Assembly (NCBI GenBank): GCA_964035545.1
Contig: OZ037766.1
Location: forward strand, 1,359,501-1,423,500
Direction: 5' to 3'
Source of the DNA: Bugula neritina
Lineage: Eukaryota; Bryozoa; Gymnolaemata; Cheilostomatida; Bugulidae
DNA: 64,000 bases
Shown here: positions 35,900 through 50,800 of the stretch, one piece after another
How positions within the stretch are numbered: position 1 is the first letter of the stretch
Layout: each line of letters opens with the position of its first letter
The notes under the pieces: model-generated
Told to the model about the DNA's origin: nothing
Seen by the model: only the letters and a program-made list of their open reading frames with translations
Database searches by the model: none
Made by a program: the position numbers and the translations under genes

Positions 35900-38800
35900 A
35901 TGGAGCTAAGTCTGTGGTCGTTGGCTGTGCTGCTTTTGGCCTGTGGAGCTAATTCTAGTCAAGGTAAAATTTTATTTTTTGCGGTTTGGTTGATCAATTG
36001 AGATTGGTTTGGTTGATCAATTGAGATTCGCATCTTATCAGCACTTGTACTCAGTGACTCCAACTCCTGGACAGTCGGCTGGAAATTTGCACGTTGGTTT
36101 TGAAAGTACCTTGGAGAGAATGCTGAAGTCTGGAATTTGGAGTTTGAGGGGCACAGGGAGTCATATAAACCCTAAAACACTTCCAAATGTTTCTCTTGTA
36201 CTAACTGAGCTTTGTTAGACCATTTATATGGGCTGATAGAAAAAGAGACTTCTATTTATAATTGAACACAAATTCATATCAAAATATGCACCTAGTCCTA
36301 GTAATATCCATATTACTCTAATAATATTGTGCGAGTAAATCTTTTCAATTTTGTAAGTTTCACATTGCATAAAACCATAGTGCATTTTAAAGCAATGTCA
36401 ATATAACACTTAATAATTGTATCAAATGACACTGACATTACATTTCCAGATGTCAGGCTGCCGGTAGTCCTAAACCAGGAGTGTTACTCTGAGCGCTTCA
36501 CCAACCTGATTTGCTTGTTCGAGACGAACATGGAGTTAAATGAATCTGTCAGCTGGAACGTGACGTACATTACCAGGTGGGTTATATTCGCTTTCACCAA
36601 GCAACTGGCTGATTGCTTTTGTGTCTTTAAATGTCCAGAGTGCTGACTGGGAAATAAAGAAAATAAAACTGGAATTCATATCAATAATGATACTAACTTC
36701 AATGAAAATGTCGGTTTAATAGTACCCAAGGAAGCTCTCACTATGATACTTGGAAGGAAGACCAAACTATTGTTCACAACGACATAATATTAATTTCGAA
36801 GCATAAACCCTGAGATTATTTGAGAAAATAGAAGTTACATTTATTAGCTATAAAAACTAATGATTATATATTGCTGTCTAATATTATTTAAAGGCTTACT
36901 CTAAAAGCCGACAACTTCCATGCATTATGTATACCTCTCGAATTTTAACAAAATTTGCAACAAAAGCCATGAAGTAAATATTATTGATCCTCTACAGAAG
37001 TTGATTAAGATAGAACAAATTGGAAATAGCTCAAATAAATGAAATCTACCAATTTAAAACTTCTCAAATTTTAGAGCAAGGCGGCATTGTGTTATCGGGA
37101 AGTGTACCTACCTTGCATGTGATTCGCTGAAGGTGTTGCCAGTTGTCCGGTCAGGGAGAGACTATCAGATGCTGCAGTGTCTAATTAAAGGCAGCACTAA
37201 AGTGTTTATAGATGCTTTGTATGACTGGCAGGTGACTGGAGTCAGCAATAACCTCTCCACGTCATCACTTACCAGCACCAAACTTTCTTCAGACATCTGT
37301 AAGTTCTGCTAACTTGTATACATTTTTTACCTCCACTGGAATTCAAACTCGAGACCTCCGGCTTGCGGGCAGGGGATACTGAGTAATCTCAACACTGCGT
37401 CCCACCTAGTTCTCTGAACTTCACTAGCCTCTCTACTACTCTTTCAGTCACCAGGCTCCCCTGGCCTCTTGACTCCCTCAGAGTACAACTACACTTCACT
37501 AAAGGTCAAAATAGCTTATGAAGCTTTTGTCCCCCCCCCCACTGGGATTCGAACCCGAGACTCCTTACTGGCAAGCAGGTGCGCTAACCATCATACCACA
37601 GGGACCACTGGGTAAACTCAACCCTACAGTTTGTTAAAATCTACAGTATTGATTTTATAATTAACCAATTAAATAGCTTCAAAGCAAAATTCACATTTAT
37701 GTTAAACAACAAGTTGCAATAGTTGTGTGGAGTTATCTATTCGTATTCTATGTATGTTGGGAATACTAATTACACAGTGAAACTGGAGGCTCCAGCTGTT
37801 TTGAGTCACATCTCTAGAAACGACAGCCTGTCAGTGAAAGTTCAGCTCTATGAAGAAGATATGCTGACAATCAGCTTTGGTCAGTTGGGGATGATAGAAG
37901 CAGCAGTAATGAGTCAAGGGATTAACTACCTCATAGATGTGGAAAGTCAACACACAGAAGCTGTGAGTAAAATGGCTGCTGTAGTACAGGTATATCATTC
38001 TTCATCAGCTGTGGCTTTTTTAGTTTGAAGTTTTGGTTTGCAGGTTAAATATCTCCACTATTAGATAGAGCCTTTATTGCAGTGTTGAGCCCCAAATATA
38101 TTTTATTACATTTTCTGCATATGGTAAAATTAAATGCAGTATATTCTTGTGTTGGCACAAACGCACTATGTATTTATATTACTGTATTGTAATAATATAT
38201 GAACATGAGTTATGTATATTGCTTCATGTACTGTGATAATATATGAACATGAGTTAGTGTATATTACTGTATCAATTGTGATAATATGTGACAATGAGTT
38301 AATGTAATATATAATATGATATGGTAGTGCAATAAGATAATACAATAAGATAATATAATACAGTATTACTGTTCTCTCCACAGAGTCACTTCCAGCTGAA
38401 ATACACTGCAATGGACACCACCAACTGGTTACACATTCCAAATCTCCAGCCAGGCACAAACTACACAATTAGAATATTCAATCAGATAAGACAGGCAGCT
38501 TATGGCAGCTACTGGGGTGATGCCACTCAACTTATGGCGACCACTCTCCCACCTGGTGAGAAATTTACTCATGTTGAGAACTCTGCTTTTAATGTGTGCA
38601 TAAAATAAATTTCAAGATTATACATAAAAACTGTGTTGTGAAAGAAAAACAACATTTATAAGCGAGTAATTAGACAGAAAGATGTTCTTTAGGACGAAAG
38701 TTACTTTCAACTGCAGAGGTGTTTGTTGTATATACGCAGTTAGACTGTAAGCATTAGAGACCTCATTGCATGATGGTTGCTGTGAAGTTTATAAACTTCT

Positions 38801-41800
38801 CACCAACACAGAAGAGATGATGTCACACACACTTCCTGTTTCATAGGGTGTATTTCTGAAACACTCTTCTACTATTTAGGTACAGAAATGCCAAGAGCTC
38901 TGAGTGATGAGCTCTCGCCTATAGCTGTTGATTCTTTGACAAATTATATAACCATGGCAGCAAACTATGTAGCAGAGGATGGATACGCAGGCTATGAGGC
39001 CCGAGTTGGAGATACAGTAACTATCCGCTGTAGAATCAGAAACGCAACTGCGCCTCGAGATCTCTTGTACTCAAATGACAATGGTGCTATTGGTTTCCTT
39101 CAGGAAACAGATAATAGGTATGAGCCATGGTGTCTATTGAGCGAAGGTTCCCATGGTAACAGTAGTCCTTGGTAACAGTTGTTATGGTGACATTAGTTTT
39201 GTAACAGTTGTTATGCAGTGCTTGGTAGCAGTTGCTATGATAATATTAGTCATTGGTAACAGTTGCTATGATAACAATAATAATAGCCATTTCGTAACAT
39301 GAATAAGATAGAATATTGCATGGGGAGACTGCGAACTTGATGTTGCTCAGATATTGGTATGTGAGTCACTGTTATAGAATAACGAGGCTAGAGGACTCAG
39401 ATTGGGTGAACATAACTTTGCACGATGTTCAAATAGCAGACAGCGGGATGTATTCTTGTTCAGATGATGAGAAACGTCTGAGAGTAATTGAATCAGGTAT
39501 GTGGTACAACAACTCCCCTCTTAGTACATTTGATGACTTGAACTGGCTCATTTTTAATTCAATACCTTTTAAATAAAGCTCTAGCAACTGGGAACAAAGA
39601 TGGTTATTCAATTTTAATTTACTCGATACCTACCCAACTTGCAGTTTTGAGTATTGTTAACACTTCTGGGGTTCAGTTTTGTGTCTATCACACATAGCTT
39701 TGGCTGCAGTACAAAATAGAAAAACAAAAACAAAATTATAAAAGTTTAAATTAATTTGGATAATGCATTAATATCTTGAATTATAATGTTACTTGCTGAG
39801 TTTTGTCACAAGTTTAAAAATAATTTCCACAGTCACTGTAGTCTTTAGCTGTAAAATTTTATTTTATTTTGAACTCTATATAAAGTCAGACGCATTTCAT
39901 TTTTCATCTTAGAGCTCATACATGTGATATCTCTTACATATGGCATCTCATGTGATGTTGCACGTGGCGTGTGCAGTTTATACTGTAATAGATTATCTAA
40001 TAAGTGAAAATATAAAAACTGATATAGATTTCTAAACTGACAACTAATACTTTGCTTATAAACACTGGGTACAAATGTGTTATTTATTTTAGCCGTGGAT
40101 CCATCTACAGCGCTGGCTTATGAAACTACAACAATAGTGCAGAGCATGAGGCTAAGTGCCAGACTCATGATGGACGCGAAGTATGTGAACATCCCCAAAC
40201 CTAAACACTCGTCCTTCAAACACTACGCCGGCTATGTAGCCAAGGTGGGCGACACAGTGACCATCAGCTGCGAACTATACGACTACTCATCCACCCTTAC
40301 TCTACTAAAGACACTGTCGAATGGAACTAGGCTATTTATAGACATGACGAAAGACAGAAGTAATAGGTACGATCATGTTTGATAATAATTTTAACTACAA
40401 CTATAGAGGAGACGACTTCATGATTGTGAACTAATGCAATGGTTGGAATAAATAGTTTACTTTGTAGCGTCAAACTTAACCAGCATTTGAAACTTCGACT
40501 GAGTAATAACTTTGTTTTTTTTTCTAGGAAATTAAACGTATTTAGTCATTATGATTTGAAGAGTTGGTGGAGCATATAACATAACATGTTGTTTGGAGTT
40601 GAGTTGTTTTCTTGTATTTCACAAGACAGCAGCTGCGGCTGTGGTCAGTAGAGTGTTTTACTGCTAAATGACTCTCAAGTTGGTAACTTGTCAGTATTGA
40701 AATGACACTTTTCAAACCAAATCTCCATCAATTACAGCTACTCACTTGCCTTGCTTGCCTTACTGCAAGCTTTTAAATGCACAGTTGTTGCCTTGGTAAC
40801 AACTTACGTACGCTTGTAACTTACATCTCTACCATTACACTTAGTTATACAATCACCTTGTTGCAGAGTTTCAGTCAACAGAACAAATAAATGGCTAAAT
40901 GTGACGATCTTCAGCACGCGAGAAGAGGATTCTGGGAAGTATAAATGTTCCGACGATCTTCGATTTCTGACCGTAGTGAATCCAGGTGAGTATAGCCAGC
41001 CAATCAAACGCCAGCTCATGTTATGCACACAATTAGAACTCAATTTGTATTGGTCACTTTCCATGAATTTTCTTTTAATTAAGAATAAGTCTTTGGGGAT
41101 TTGATTCCATCTCAAATTGAATAAACCGATTGAATTGAAGTAAATAAAATAATTATGCTATGAATATCTCACACAATGTGAGCTACAATGTAAAAATGTT
41201 AATCAACATTTGTACAGTCAAAGACTGAAACAATTTTCTTTTGCAATTTTGTTTTAAAAATAACGGATTTTAAAATTTGAACCATTTTTTTCCTGTATGC
41301 GAAACAGCACATGGCACCTTTTATCTGTTGAGTTATAATAGTTACAATGCAACATGATATGTAGAATTATTATACTTCAATATTATAATCTATTATGTAA
41401 TAACATCTTTATTTCAGCCACTCCTAGTAAGTATAAAAAGTTGTTTTGAATATGGCTATTGCTATTTTAATAATAGATATTTGTGAGCATTTCTTTTCTT
41501 GTAACAAACTTATTGTGACTTTGTGGTGTGTTTTTCAAAATGTGCTAACATTTCTTATTTCACTGCTCAATGGTTATCTACATATTATCTTGCAGCTCAT
41601 TGGTTATCTATATCTTATCTTACAGCTCATTGATTACCTACATATTATCTTGCAGCTCATTGGTTAGATACATCTTATTTTACAAATCATCTGTTATCTA
41701 TATCTTATCTTACAGCTCATTGGTTATTTGTATCTTATCTTACAGCTCATTGGTTAGCTACATTTTATTTCACTGCTCATTAGCTACATCTTTTCTTACA

Positions 41801-44800
41801 ACTCATTGGTCCCTGATATCATATCTTCTCATAAGTTATTGAATAACAAATTTCAAGCTATTCAGTTTTGTGTAACCTATAGTTTCACTTTGTGTTGTAA
41901 CATCATTTAAAAGTGGATAGAAATGCTACCAGTTGCTCAGCACTTCTATATAGATAAAAGAACTAGTAAGAACAATGATATCTGCTTATTGCACATGCCC
42001 TTATGGTTTGGCTGCCTTTAACTATATAGAAAATATTACGCCCATTCTGGGGTTTGAACCCAATCTGCATAGCAGAGGGTGGTAAGCACTTATCCATTAC
42101 TCTACCAGGCCTGCCCTAATAAAAAGAATTGAATAGTTTGTTGTTTTTATGCTATCAGAGAATCCACCGAGGGTAACAGGACACAGGTGTGAGTCATACA
42201 GAGACGAGAACTACACCTGCACGTTTGACACAAATACCATTTCCACTGACGTTGTGTTTTGGACACTTAAATTTTCTACAAGGTAGTTTAAAACTTAAAT
42301 TGCCAGCGTTATTAATACTTGACCAATGTTATTACCACTTGACCTATATGTAATAGTTGACCTATATAAATACCACTTGACCTGTATGTAATAGTTGACC
42401 TATATAAATACCACTTGACCTAAATGATGCAATAGCTGACCTATATAAATACTACTTGACCTATATGTAATAGTTGATCTAAATAAATACTACTAGACCT
42501 GTATGAACTATGGTGTAATACTTGACCTATATAAATACCACTTGACCTAAATGATGCAATGGTTGACCTAATATTAATACCACTGCAGTTCTAACAATAC
42601 AGCTAAACTTATGTGAGTAATACCTGGTCTAGATTCATTATGACATACTGCATATTTAGAAAGACATTTAATCTTGCACTGTTTCATAAAAATACCAATA
42701 CCTTGACAATACATTGTCAGAATTGCTTTTGCCCTGTTTATGTATGAGAGTTTATAAAGGTTTGGTATTCTAACTTCAATATGCAGCAAATAATTCATTT
42801 GATGTTCTAAACTTTAATCACCATTAAAATAGATATAATATCTTATAACAGAGAGATTAGACATTGCCTTGGAGGTTTTTGTAAAAACCTGGAATGTAAC
42901 AAACTGACGGTGGTTCCGGGAGAGGCTGGTGCCTTTGACCAACTCGTCTGTGAGAATCAGAGTTTCTGGTTTATAGACATGGTTTACGACTGGATAATCA
43001 GGGGAGATAACCCCTTCATCAATCACACTTCTACACTCTCTACTATTCTCAACTCCTCTGTTGGTATGCAATTAATCAATTGACACTAAGGGAGTGTTCA
43101 TTTTTGGAAATAGTCCTTTATTTCTAATATGAAGATAGTTAACAGCTTTGGCAGATGAATGATTTGGAGTTGTCTACTTAAAATTTACCCTGACAAATAG
43201 GGCTATTTCAGTCAGGAAAAGTTTTGATTCAAAATCTTTTATTAGGTTGTAAATGATATATAGAGAGCATAGTCTTGGTTGAACTAGCTGCAGTATATGA
43301 AGCAGAAACATTATTTTTCCAAAAAAAAAACTTTGTTATTCTTATTTCAAATTTGTCCAACTAAAATTAGGTAAGGAATTAATACATTTTAAATTTGTCA
43401 TACTTTGCGTTAGACTGACACAATTCTTATCGCATAATTTTAGTAAAACTGGGACCACCAAATATAGTCGATCATAAAAGTCTCTCTGATAGCATCTCAC
43501 TTGATGTTGCATTGTTCAATAAAGACTACAATTCACTAGTCTATGGCTATGCCGGGCACGTAGAAAACGCCGTCATCAAATATGGGATGAAGATTCAGGT
43601 CACTCTAAGGTCACATCCTCAGTTTGAGTCGTCTTCCCTTGATAAGACCCCAAACGTGGTAAGCCAGGATGATATTTGCTCTAATATGTTATGAAGTTGC
43701 AGGTGTTGCTTTAAAATCATGTCATATAACCTATCCAACCGGTATATGTGGAACAGCCAGAACTGTGAAAAGCTTGATCATGTTACCTGTATTTTGCATG
43801 AACTACTAGAACTAGAATGAAGGCCCAGGTTACTAGCAGATTAGTATAATATGCTATATGCTTGCTATAGCAGTTTTAGACCTGTAAACTACTTGTATAT
43901 TATTGTTAGTGTTTACAAGTTATTTCAACATGTTACCAATTCTAGCACTAAAGTATGCATGCAAAGTATTAATTAGTTGAATTAAGTCACACAAGAAATT
44001 GTTAGGTAGCAAAAAACCTTAAAATATAAAAAGTGTGTTTGTTACTAGTGTGGTAAATATTATGAGTTATCCCCCTTGACACTTTACTTATGGCTATTTT
44101 TCTAAATACTGTAATCATAGCTAATTATGTAGCGTAACTTTCTAATACCTTAAACACTATGGCTAATGTTGAGCTTTTAACATAGTAAATAGTTAATCCC
44201 CTTTCCCCCAATTACAAGTTACAATACGCATAGACTTGGTTGGGTTCTTTTTTGTTGATTCATGTAAACCGACAGTTGGACCGATTTCGGCAGGTGGATG
44301 CAGGCAGACCGAATGTCGATTACCGATATTTCCAGTGTCGGTTGCCGACATGACGAATGTCGGTATCCCCTGCCGAATATCGGCCCGCTGTCGGTAGAAG
44401 GTTCTAGAAGTCCTTTGTTCTACCAGTATAAAAGGACACGCATTTTAGAGCTTCAGTCACTTGCGGACTGGAGCTCACACTGGATACTTCTCACTGCTAC
44501 AATAAAGTACTGCAAGCACATGGCAACCTCTCTCTCTTGTCTCTTCTATAACAAGGAGTTATGTTCTCTGCCTGATTTCATTTTATCACCCACAAAACTA
44601 CTACACTAGTTCTAACACTAAAGTTGCGTACCAATACTCCACAGGAAGTGAGAGTATATACCAACAAAGGACCAAGGAACTGGATATACATCTCGGACCT
44701 GGAACCCTACACCACATACGATATCAGCGTCACTAATCAGTTGAACAACACCGTGAATACAGACATCTGGAGCCAGTCTACCAACCTCACCCTGTCCACC

Positions 44801-47800
44801 AAACCCACTCGTGAGTCAAATCACATTCTCAAATCTGAGCAAATCTGCTCATTGCAACAGTAAAGAATTATTCTGATATATTGAAAAACGTAAATTGAAA
44901 TTTCACTCTTTGTTTAAGAAAATTGTGAGGAAGCTTCAATGGTGCATGTTTTTGCGTGTTGCTTAAACCTTCGTAGGTAAAATAAAAAGATAAAATAGAC
45001 TAGGTGAAGGGTGTCGGCTTACCTGCTGTATTATGCTGATGAAATCCAAAACTCATCAATATCTTGTTGGTGATGGTAGAGAAGCATCTGCTGGTTAAAG
45101 CTTTCAGCTGACTTTCTCACAAAGAAAGTTCACAGTCTTCCAAACATTTAAGATTAAACTCAGTAAACAAATGTGAATTGTTGTGTGTTTAAAAATAATT
45201 TATGATATTTGTGTTACTAAATTTATGATATTTTTAGTTGCTGAAGTTGGTCCTGAGCAGAGCTTGTATGGCTTCACTATTCAACAGAGTTCAAAGTGTA
45301 AACCTAAGAGAGAAGTATCCCTGTACTGGAAGGTAATTTACTTGCTGTGTCACACCATGTCACACCCTGTCATACACTGTCACACCCTGTCATACTGTGT
45401 CACGCTGTGTCATGTTGTGTCATACCATGTCACACTCTCTCATACACTGTCACACCCGGTCACATTCTGTCATACACTGTCACACCCGGTCATACTCTGT
45501 CTCACACTGTCACACTCTGTCATACACTGTCATACTCTGTCATATGTCTAAAGGAGAATGACAATAAATGTAGGCTTTTCTAAAAATGTTTGTAAAATCT
45601 GAAGTGTCAGTTATGATTGTATTTCTTTCGTTATAATAAAAATCAAACACAAAGTATGACCAGCTATTGTGATTATAAGTTTATATTATAGTAGCTGGTG
45701 TTTACCAGGTTATATATTTGACCTTCTCATTTCATCACAAGGAAAGGGCAAATGGTCGTCATATTTATTTTGAACTATTTTATTTTCAAATAAATAAAAA
45801 GCAGTTCTACAACGTTGTTTTAATGAGATAAATTGAATGATGTTAATTATTTTAGGGAGTTCCAGAAGCTTCTGGAGAAGGTAACGGAGTTATCCACTCT
45901 TACTATATCAACTCTGTTGATAATTTCCATCTGACAAAAGATGGCTACACTAGAAAGATTCAACTTCTTAACTCTTCTACACATACTCAGCAGGTAAAAA
46001 ATTTGAGCTGAGGAATTTTTGTCTTTTTTATTTAATAATTAAACATTTTCAAAAAGCAAAAGCATACAAGTTTATGAAAGCAATTAGACTATAAAACTTT
46101 GCAGTTGCCAGCTAGTGTTAAACGCTGAGATTTGACTAAATTCTAAAATTAATTAGTAAAGAGTATAAACATACATGCAGTACAATAATTACTGGTAAAA
46201 ACAAAATAAAAAGAGACTTTGTAAACATATGTAGCACTATTGTAATACTGAGAGTATGCTAGACTAGCGTGTGATATGCTAATAGTATGATATACTAGCG
46301 TGTGATATGCTAATAGTATCCTAGACTAGTGTGTGATATGCTAATAGTATCCTAGACTAGTGTGTGATATGCTAATAGTATCCTAGACTAGCATAATTGT
46401 GGTTATATTCACAGGCTGTGTTACCAGGCAGTGCTAGAATAGCAGAGCTGTGTGCAGACAACAACGAGACGGTATTTGAAATCTTCCCCGCAAATGATGC
46501 CGGCATGGGGCAGGAGGGCAGCAAATATTTTATACCTGCTCAAACTGAAGGTAGAGTTTTGTGATGAGATTATATCCATTACACATTACATGTATGTCAC
46601 TTTGAAATATGATTTTCACATAATGAAAATCTTATCCATGACTTTCACTGATATACATAGCTTCATTACTCTGTAGTCTCACATTAAGGCTTGTATCAAC
46701 ATTTTAATCGCTAGAATAATCCTGGATTTCTTATTCATGTTAAGTTTAATCTACCAAATAAATGTTGAGTTCTGAGTTTGTCTCCCTGCTATTGTTTATT
46801 CAATGAATAGATATATAGGTCACGTGATGTCGGCACTATGTCATCAGTCTCTGCATTGTTTCAGTGTTAGAGTTGAGAGAATGTGACATCTCGGTGGACT
46901 ACTTGAAGTCTTCAGATGAAATGTCAGTCAGTTGGTCTCTACACACCAGAAGTTACAACTACACAGTGTTCTGGTGTAACACTGACTTTGGAGATCAGTG
47001 TGTGAAGCAGGTAGGTGTCTAGCCTCAGTTTTATAGCCTTAGGTTCATACTTTGACTAATAATCAGCAACAAGGTTGTTTTATATTCTGTTAGAATACCA
47101 TTGTATACATAATTAACTGAGAGGTTATATATACCAGGGTAATTTTAAAATCGTTCTTTGAGAGTGTTGATGGACATTTTTTCTGAGATGGGCTGTTGTG
47201 ATGTAATGACCTCTAGGTAAATAACATCCAAGTGAATAATGGCCTTGAGGTATACAACATTTAGGTACACGACTTCAAGGTAAATGATCCCTAAGTGAAT
47301 AACCTCAAAGCATATGACCTAGAAGCATGTGACCTTTATAGAAATGTGTTTACATTAACTTTATTGGGTTTACAGGGTTGATCAGTTCAACAGAATTGTA
47401 TAATTGTGAGCCTGTGTGTTTGTGGCTGGTATTTAGAGAGAGATAGAGAAATGAGGCCTCAACAAAACAAGAATAATATATTTTATTGTCAAGCTGCCTT
47501 TTGCCAAAAACAAGAAACCTTTGAGCTAATTTCTAAGTGACTGTGAGGTTTATTGTATCTAGTTATAGCCAAAGAGTGTATAGGATATTTTTCAATTTTG
47601 CGTTGAAAAACTCATCTGTCAATATACTTCACATTTGGAGAAATATAGCTATTTTTGCTGTCCGTTATGTGTAAAATTTTACCGTTACATAAATGCTGTT
47701 GTCCGACTCATAGCTCTTGGTAAATAATTTAGAAAAAACGCCAACTTTTGCTAAATACCATATGAGTCATATTTTTGTTTTTATTATATTATTTTAGGGC

Positions 47801-50800
47801 ACTCCAGTAAGGCTTTTATTTTCCAATGTAACAGGTGTAGTATTCAGGTTTTTCTCTTTCCATTGTAATAGGTGTAATATTCATGTTTATCTGTTTCCAT
47901 GGTAACAGGTGGAATGGCGGTCAGTTGAATCAGCAGACAACAAAATGAAGTTTCAATCCGGTGGTAACTTTCTGAGATATAAGTTTGGAGTGAGTCTGAG
48001 TGATGAGATGATGAGGTCTTCTGGGATTATCTGGCATAACTGTATAAATTACTTAGATAGAGGTGAGGCGATCTGTATAAACAGAAATGTATAAATCACT
48101 TAGATAGAGGTGAAAGGGTATATTGATAGAAATGCTTTCAGATAGAGCAGATATGACTTATTATTCTATTGCCACAAGAACTCTGCTTTCATTTCATCGA
48201 GAAGTAGAATCATTTTACCCAAATTACCTGGGCGCCTTAATGTGTAGAGCTTGAAGCCTAGTGCTGACTTGGATATTGAAAACACAGCAAGTACTGCTTT
48301 ATTTAGTGTGCTTTATTGTGTTGGCAAAGAAACTAAATATATTTACCATCTCCAGATCTCAGCACACCGACGATACACGTGTCGCTGTTTGACCTTGAGG
48401 CCACCGTCACCATAAAGGATAGTTGTGTGAAGAACACAAGGAGGGCAGAGTATTACTCAGTCATATCCTGTGTTTATGATGTCAAGAGGGAGCTCTGTGT
48501 ATCAGAAGGTAGCTCAATATTATAGAGTTCTGGAACTAAGGCCGTGTTCTTGGTATCTTTTCTATATATCAACCAACACATTTGATCTCTTTTTTATCTG
48601 ATAACACAAAATATTTTAAATTTTATATTTATATATGTGTCTTCTTGATATTTAATCCTATGCTGAGCCCTTAACATTTAGTCAATAAAGTGTAAAAAAT
48701 TGTTTTAACTTATGTTCCTCTGCGTGTTATTGTCTTTTAGAGTTTTCTGCTATAATTTACACTCGTACCATAAAATATTTTGTACTGAATCTGATTATTT
48801 CCACCTTTATTTTAAACAGAATGGTTGAGCAAAAGTGTAGACTGAACTGTCATTTGGTTGTTGAATTAAAACCCCTTAATGTCTAATCCGTAATATTTTA
48901 TACAGAAGCTAATGTCACTGTTAACCTGTGCCGCATGCAGACGACCATACTGTTGAAGAAGTATGCCAAAAACTATGCATTCTGGGTAGTGTCGCATGCT
49001 GGAGAGCAGAAGGTGAAATCAAACCTTGTGATTGACAAGCCACAACAGAAAGGTAAACAGAGGGTGTATTTCATACACTCTAATAACCCTTAATATATTA
49101 TATTTTGTGTGTATAAACAACTTAACATTCAACTGTTTGCGTGCAAATTTTTATTGCATAATACAATATATATTATTTTGTAGAAACTAGCTTCAGTGAA
49201 TATATATGTCAAAATATTTGTTTAAACCGCAATGTTATATTTACTGAATTTTTGATGGTTTTGTAGGCGCATGGGCAATCATATTGGGCATCGTGCTAAC
49301 ATTCACTCTCATCATTATTGTTATTTTATTTTCAATCTACTACGCAAAGTAAGTATTGCCATCTCCAGTCATAATATAGTAAAACTTACTCTGTTTAGCT
49401 TGTTAGCTTCTAGTCTAGAAGGTTTCCCCAAAACAGAAGCAAAAATTCTTACTGGCAAAGTACAAACTTGAAAAAAAACACACTTGTTTCGAAATAGTTG
49501 ATGTATTTGAAACATCCAGCTGTTCTATTACTCTAATGTTGCTGATAAGCATCCATGCAGTATTAACAGTTGCATCTCAAAATATATACTATGGCTGCTT
49601 TTTGCATTATTATTGATACCCTTAAAATTAATAAATATTCACTAGCTCTTTGTGCCACTGACATCTACCAGCCAATGTATTGACTATACTGCTAACATGT
49701 AAAAGCAAGTGCTTTATTTGTAATAGTTGCTCTATTAGCAGGTTGCATTCAAATTTCTAAGACTAAGGTTGTTGACACCTGTCAACATGTGCTCTGTGAG
49801 ATGACATGTAATCTTGACATGTCATCTCACGAACAATCACTTTTATAACTATGTCTACTACCACCAATGATGATGGTTGCTTCTAGAAATCTGACACTTG
49901 CTATAGTAATATGACTCATGTTGACTAAACTGGCACTCTTATGCTTCTGACACATTGGCCGATATTCAGTCCTCAATTCTTTGTTGATGTATAGAAAGAA
50001 GAGGCAGGCTGGACGATTGAAGACACCTAAACTGGTACAGCCAGTGGATCTGATGGCCGAAAAGAATGGTGCCTCTTTGTCCGAAGAGTCTGATTACGAT
50101 GATAGTCCTAGATCTAGTCATTACGACCCTTATTACCAAGTCATCAATAACTCTACTGTGGTAAGCATTACCACCCTTATTATCAGATCATCAGTAACTG
50201 TTATAAGCACAACCTCAACACTTTCATGAGGTTGTAATAAAAACTTGGTTATCAAATTTTGCTTAGTTTGACACTTTGAAAATATATTTTTCAAGTTGAA
50301 CTAACCAAAATTTAAGAATTTTTTTTAAAAATTTTGTTTGGTTTTTGCTAAATTTATGCATTTTAAATATTTTTTATAAAACTTTATCTAACAAATCAGC
50401 AATAACTTGAATCAAGAGACTTTTTCAGTTTTCACCATTTTTTCTAATTGCAGTTACAGAGTATGAGACACTCTGAAGTGGATCTTTCTTCTGGGCCAGA
50501 TGAGAGCTGTACTCCAACAGAAGGGTTTTATGAGAACAAAGTAGATTCCGACCACCAACTTTACAGAGAGGATGATTCAAATTATCAAACACGGATAACT
50601 AGTTTCAAAGACGATGAAGCAATTCTTAGTGGTTGTAGTTTCGACGGTTTACCAAACTACTACCTAAGGTGTGTGGAAACTGATAGCACAGCCCTTAGCC
50701 TCAGTGCCGAACTTTTCTGCACTTCTGGCGACTCCGGAGATATGAAAATAGACTTGAGTCGGTTTCTCACGTCAGGATCCAGTGCCTATGGAGAGCAGCC

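Noticed and set aside
37962-37989. Alternative donor for receptor B exon 4 after 37989
   Set aside because: Both keep the frame, but GTGAGT after 37962 is the stronger donor and aligns with the homologous receptor C exon end.
44298-44609. 103-codon open frame
   Set aside because: It lies inside the solo LTR and matches no retroelement protein.
45183-45583. Overlapping 122- and 78-codon frames with His/Ser/Cys repeats
   Set aside because: Produced by the 10-bp minisatellite after receptor B exon 15; only the first part of the longer frame is genuine exon.
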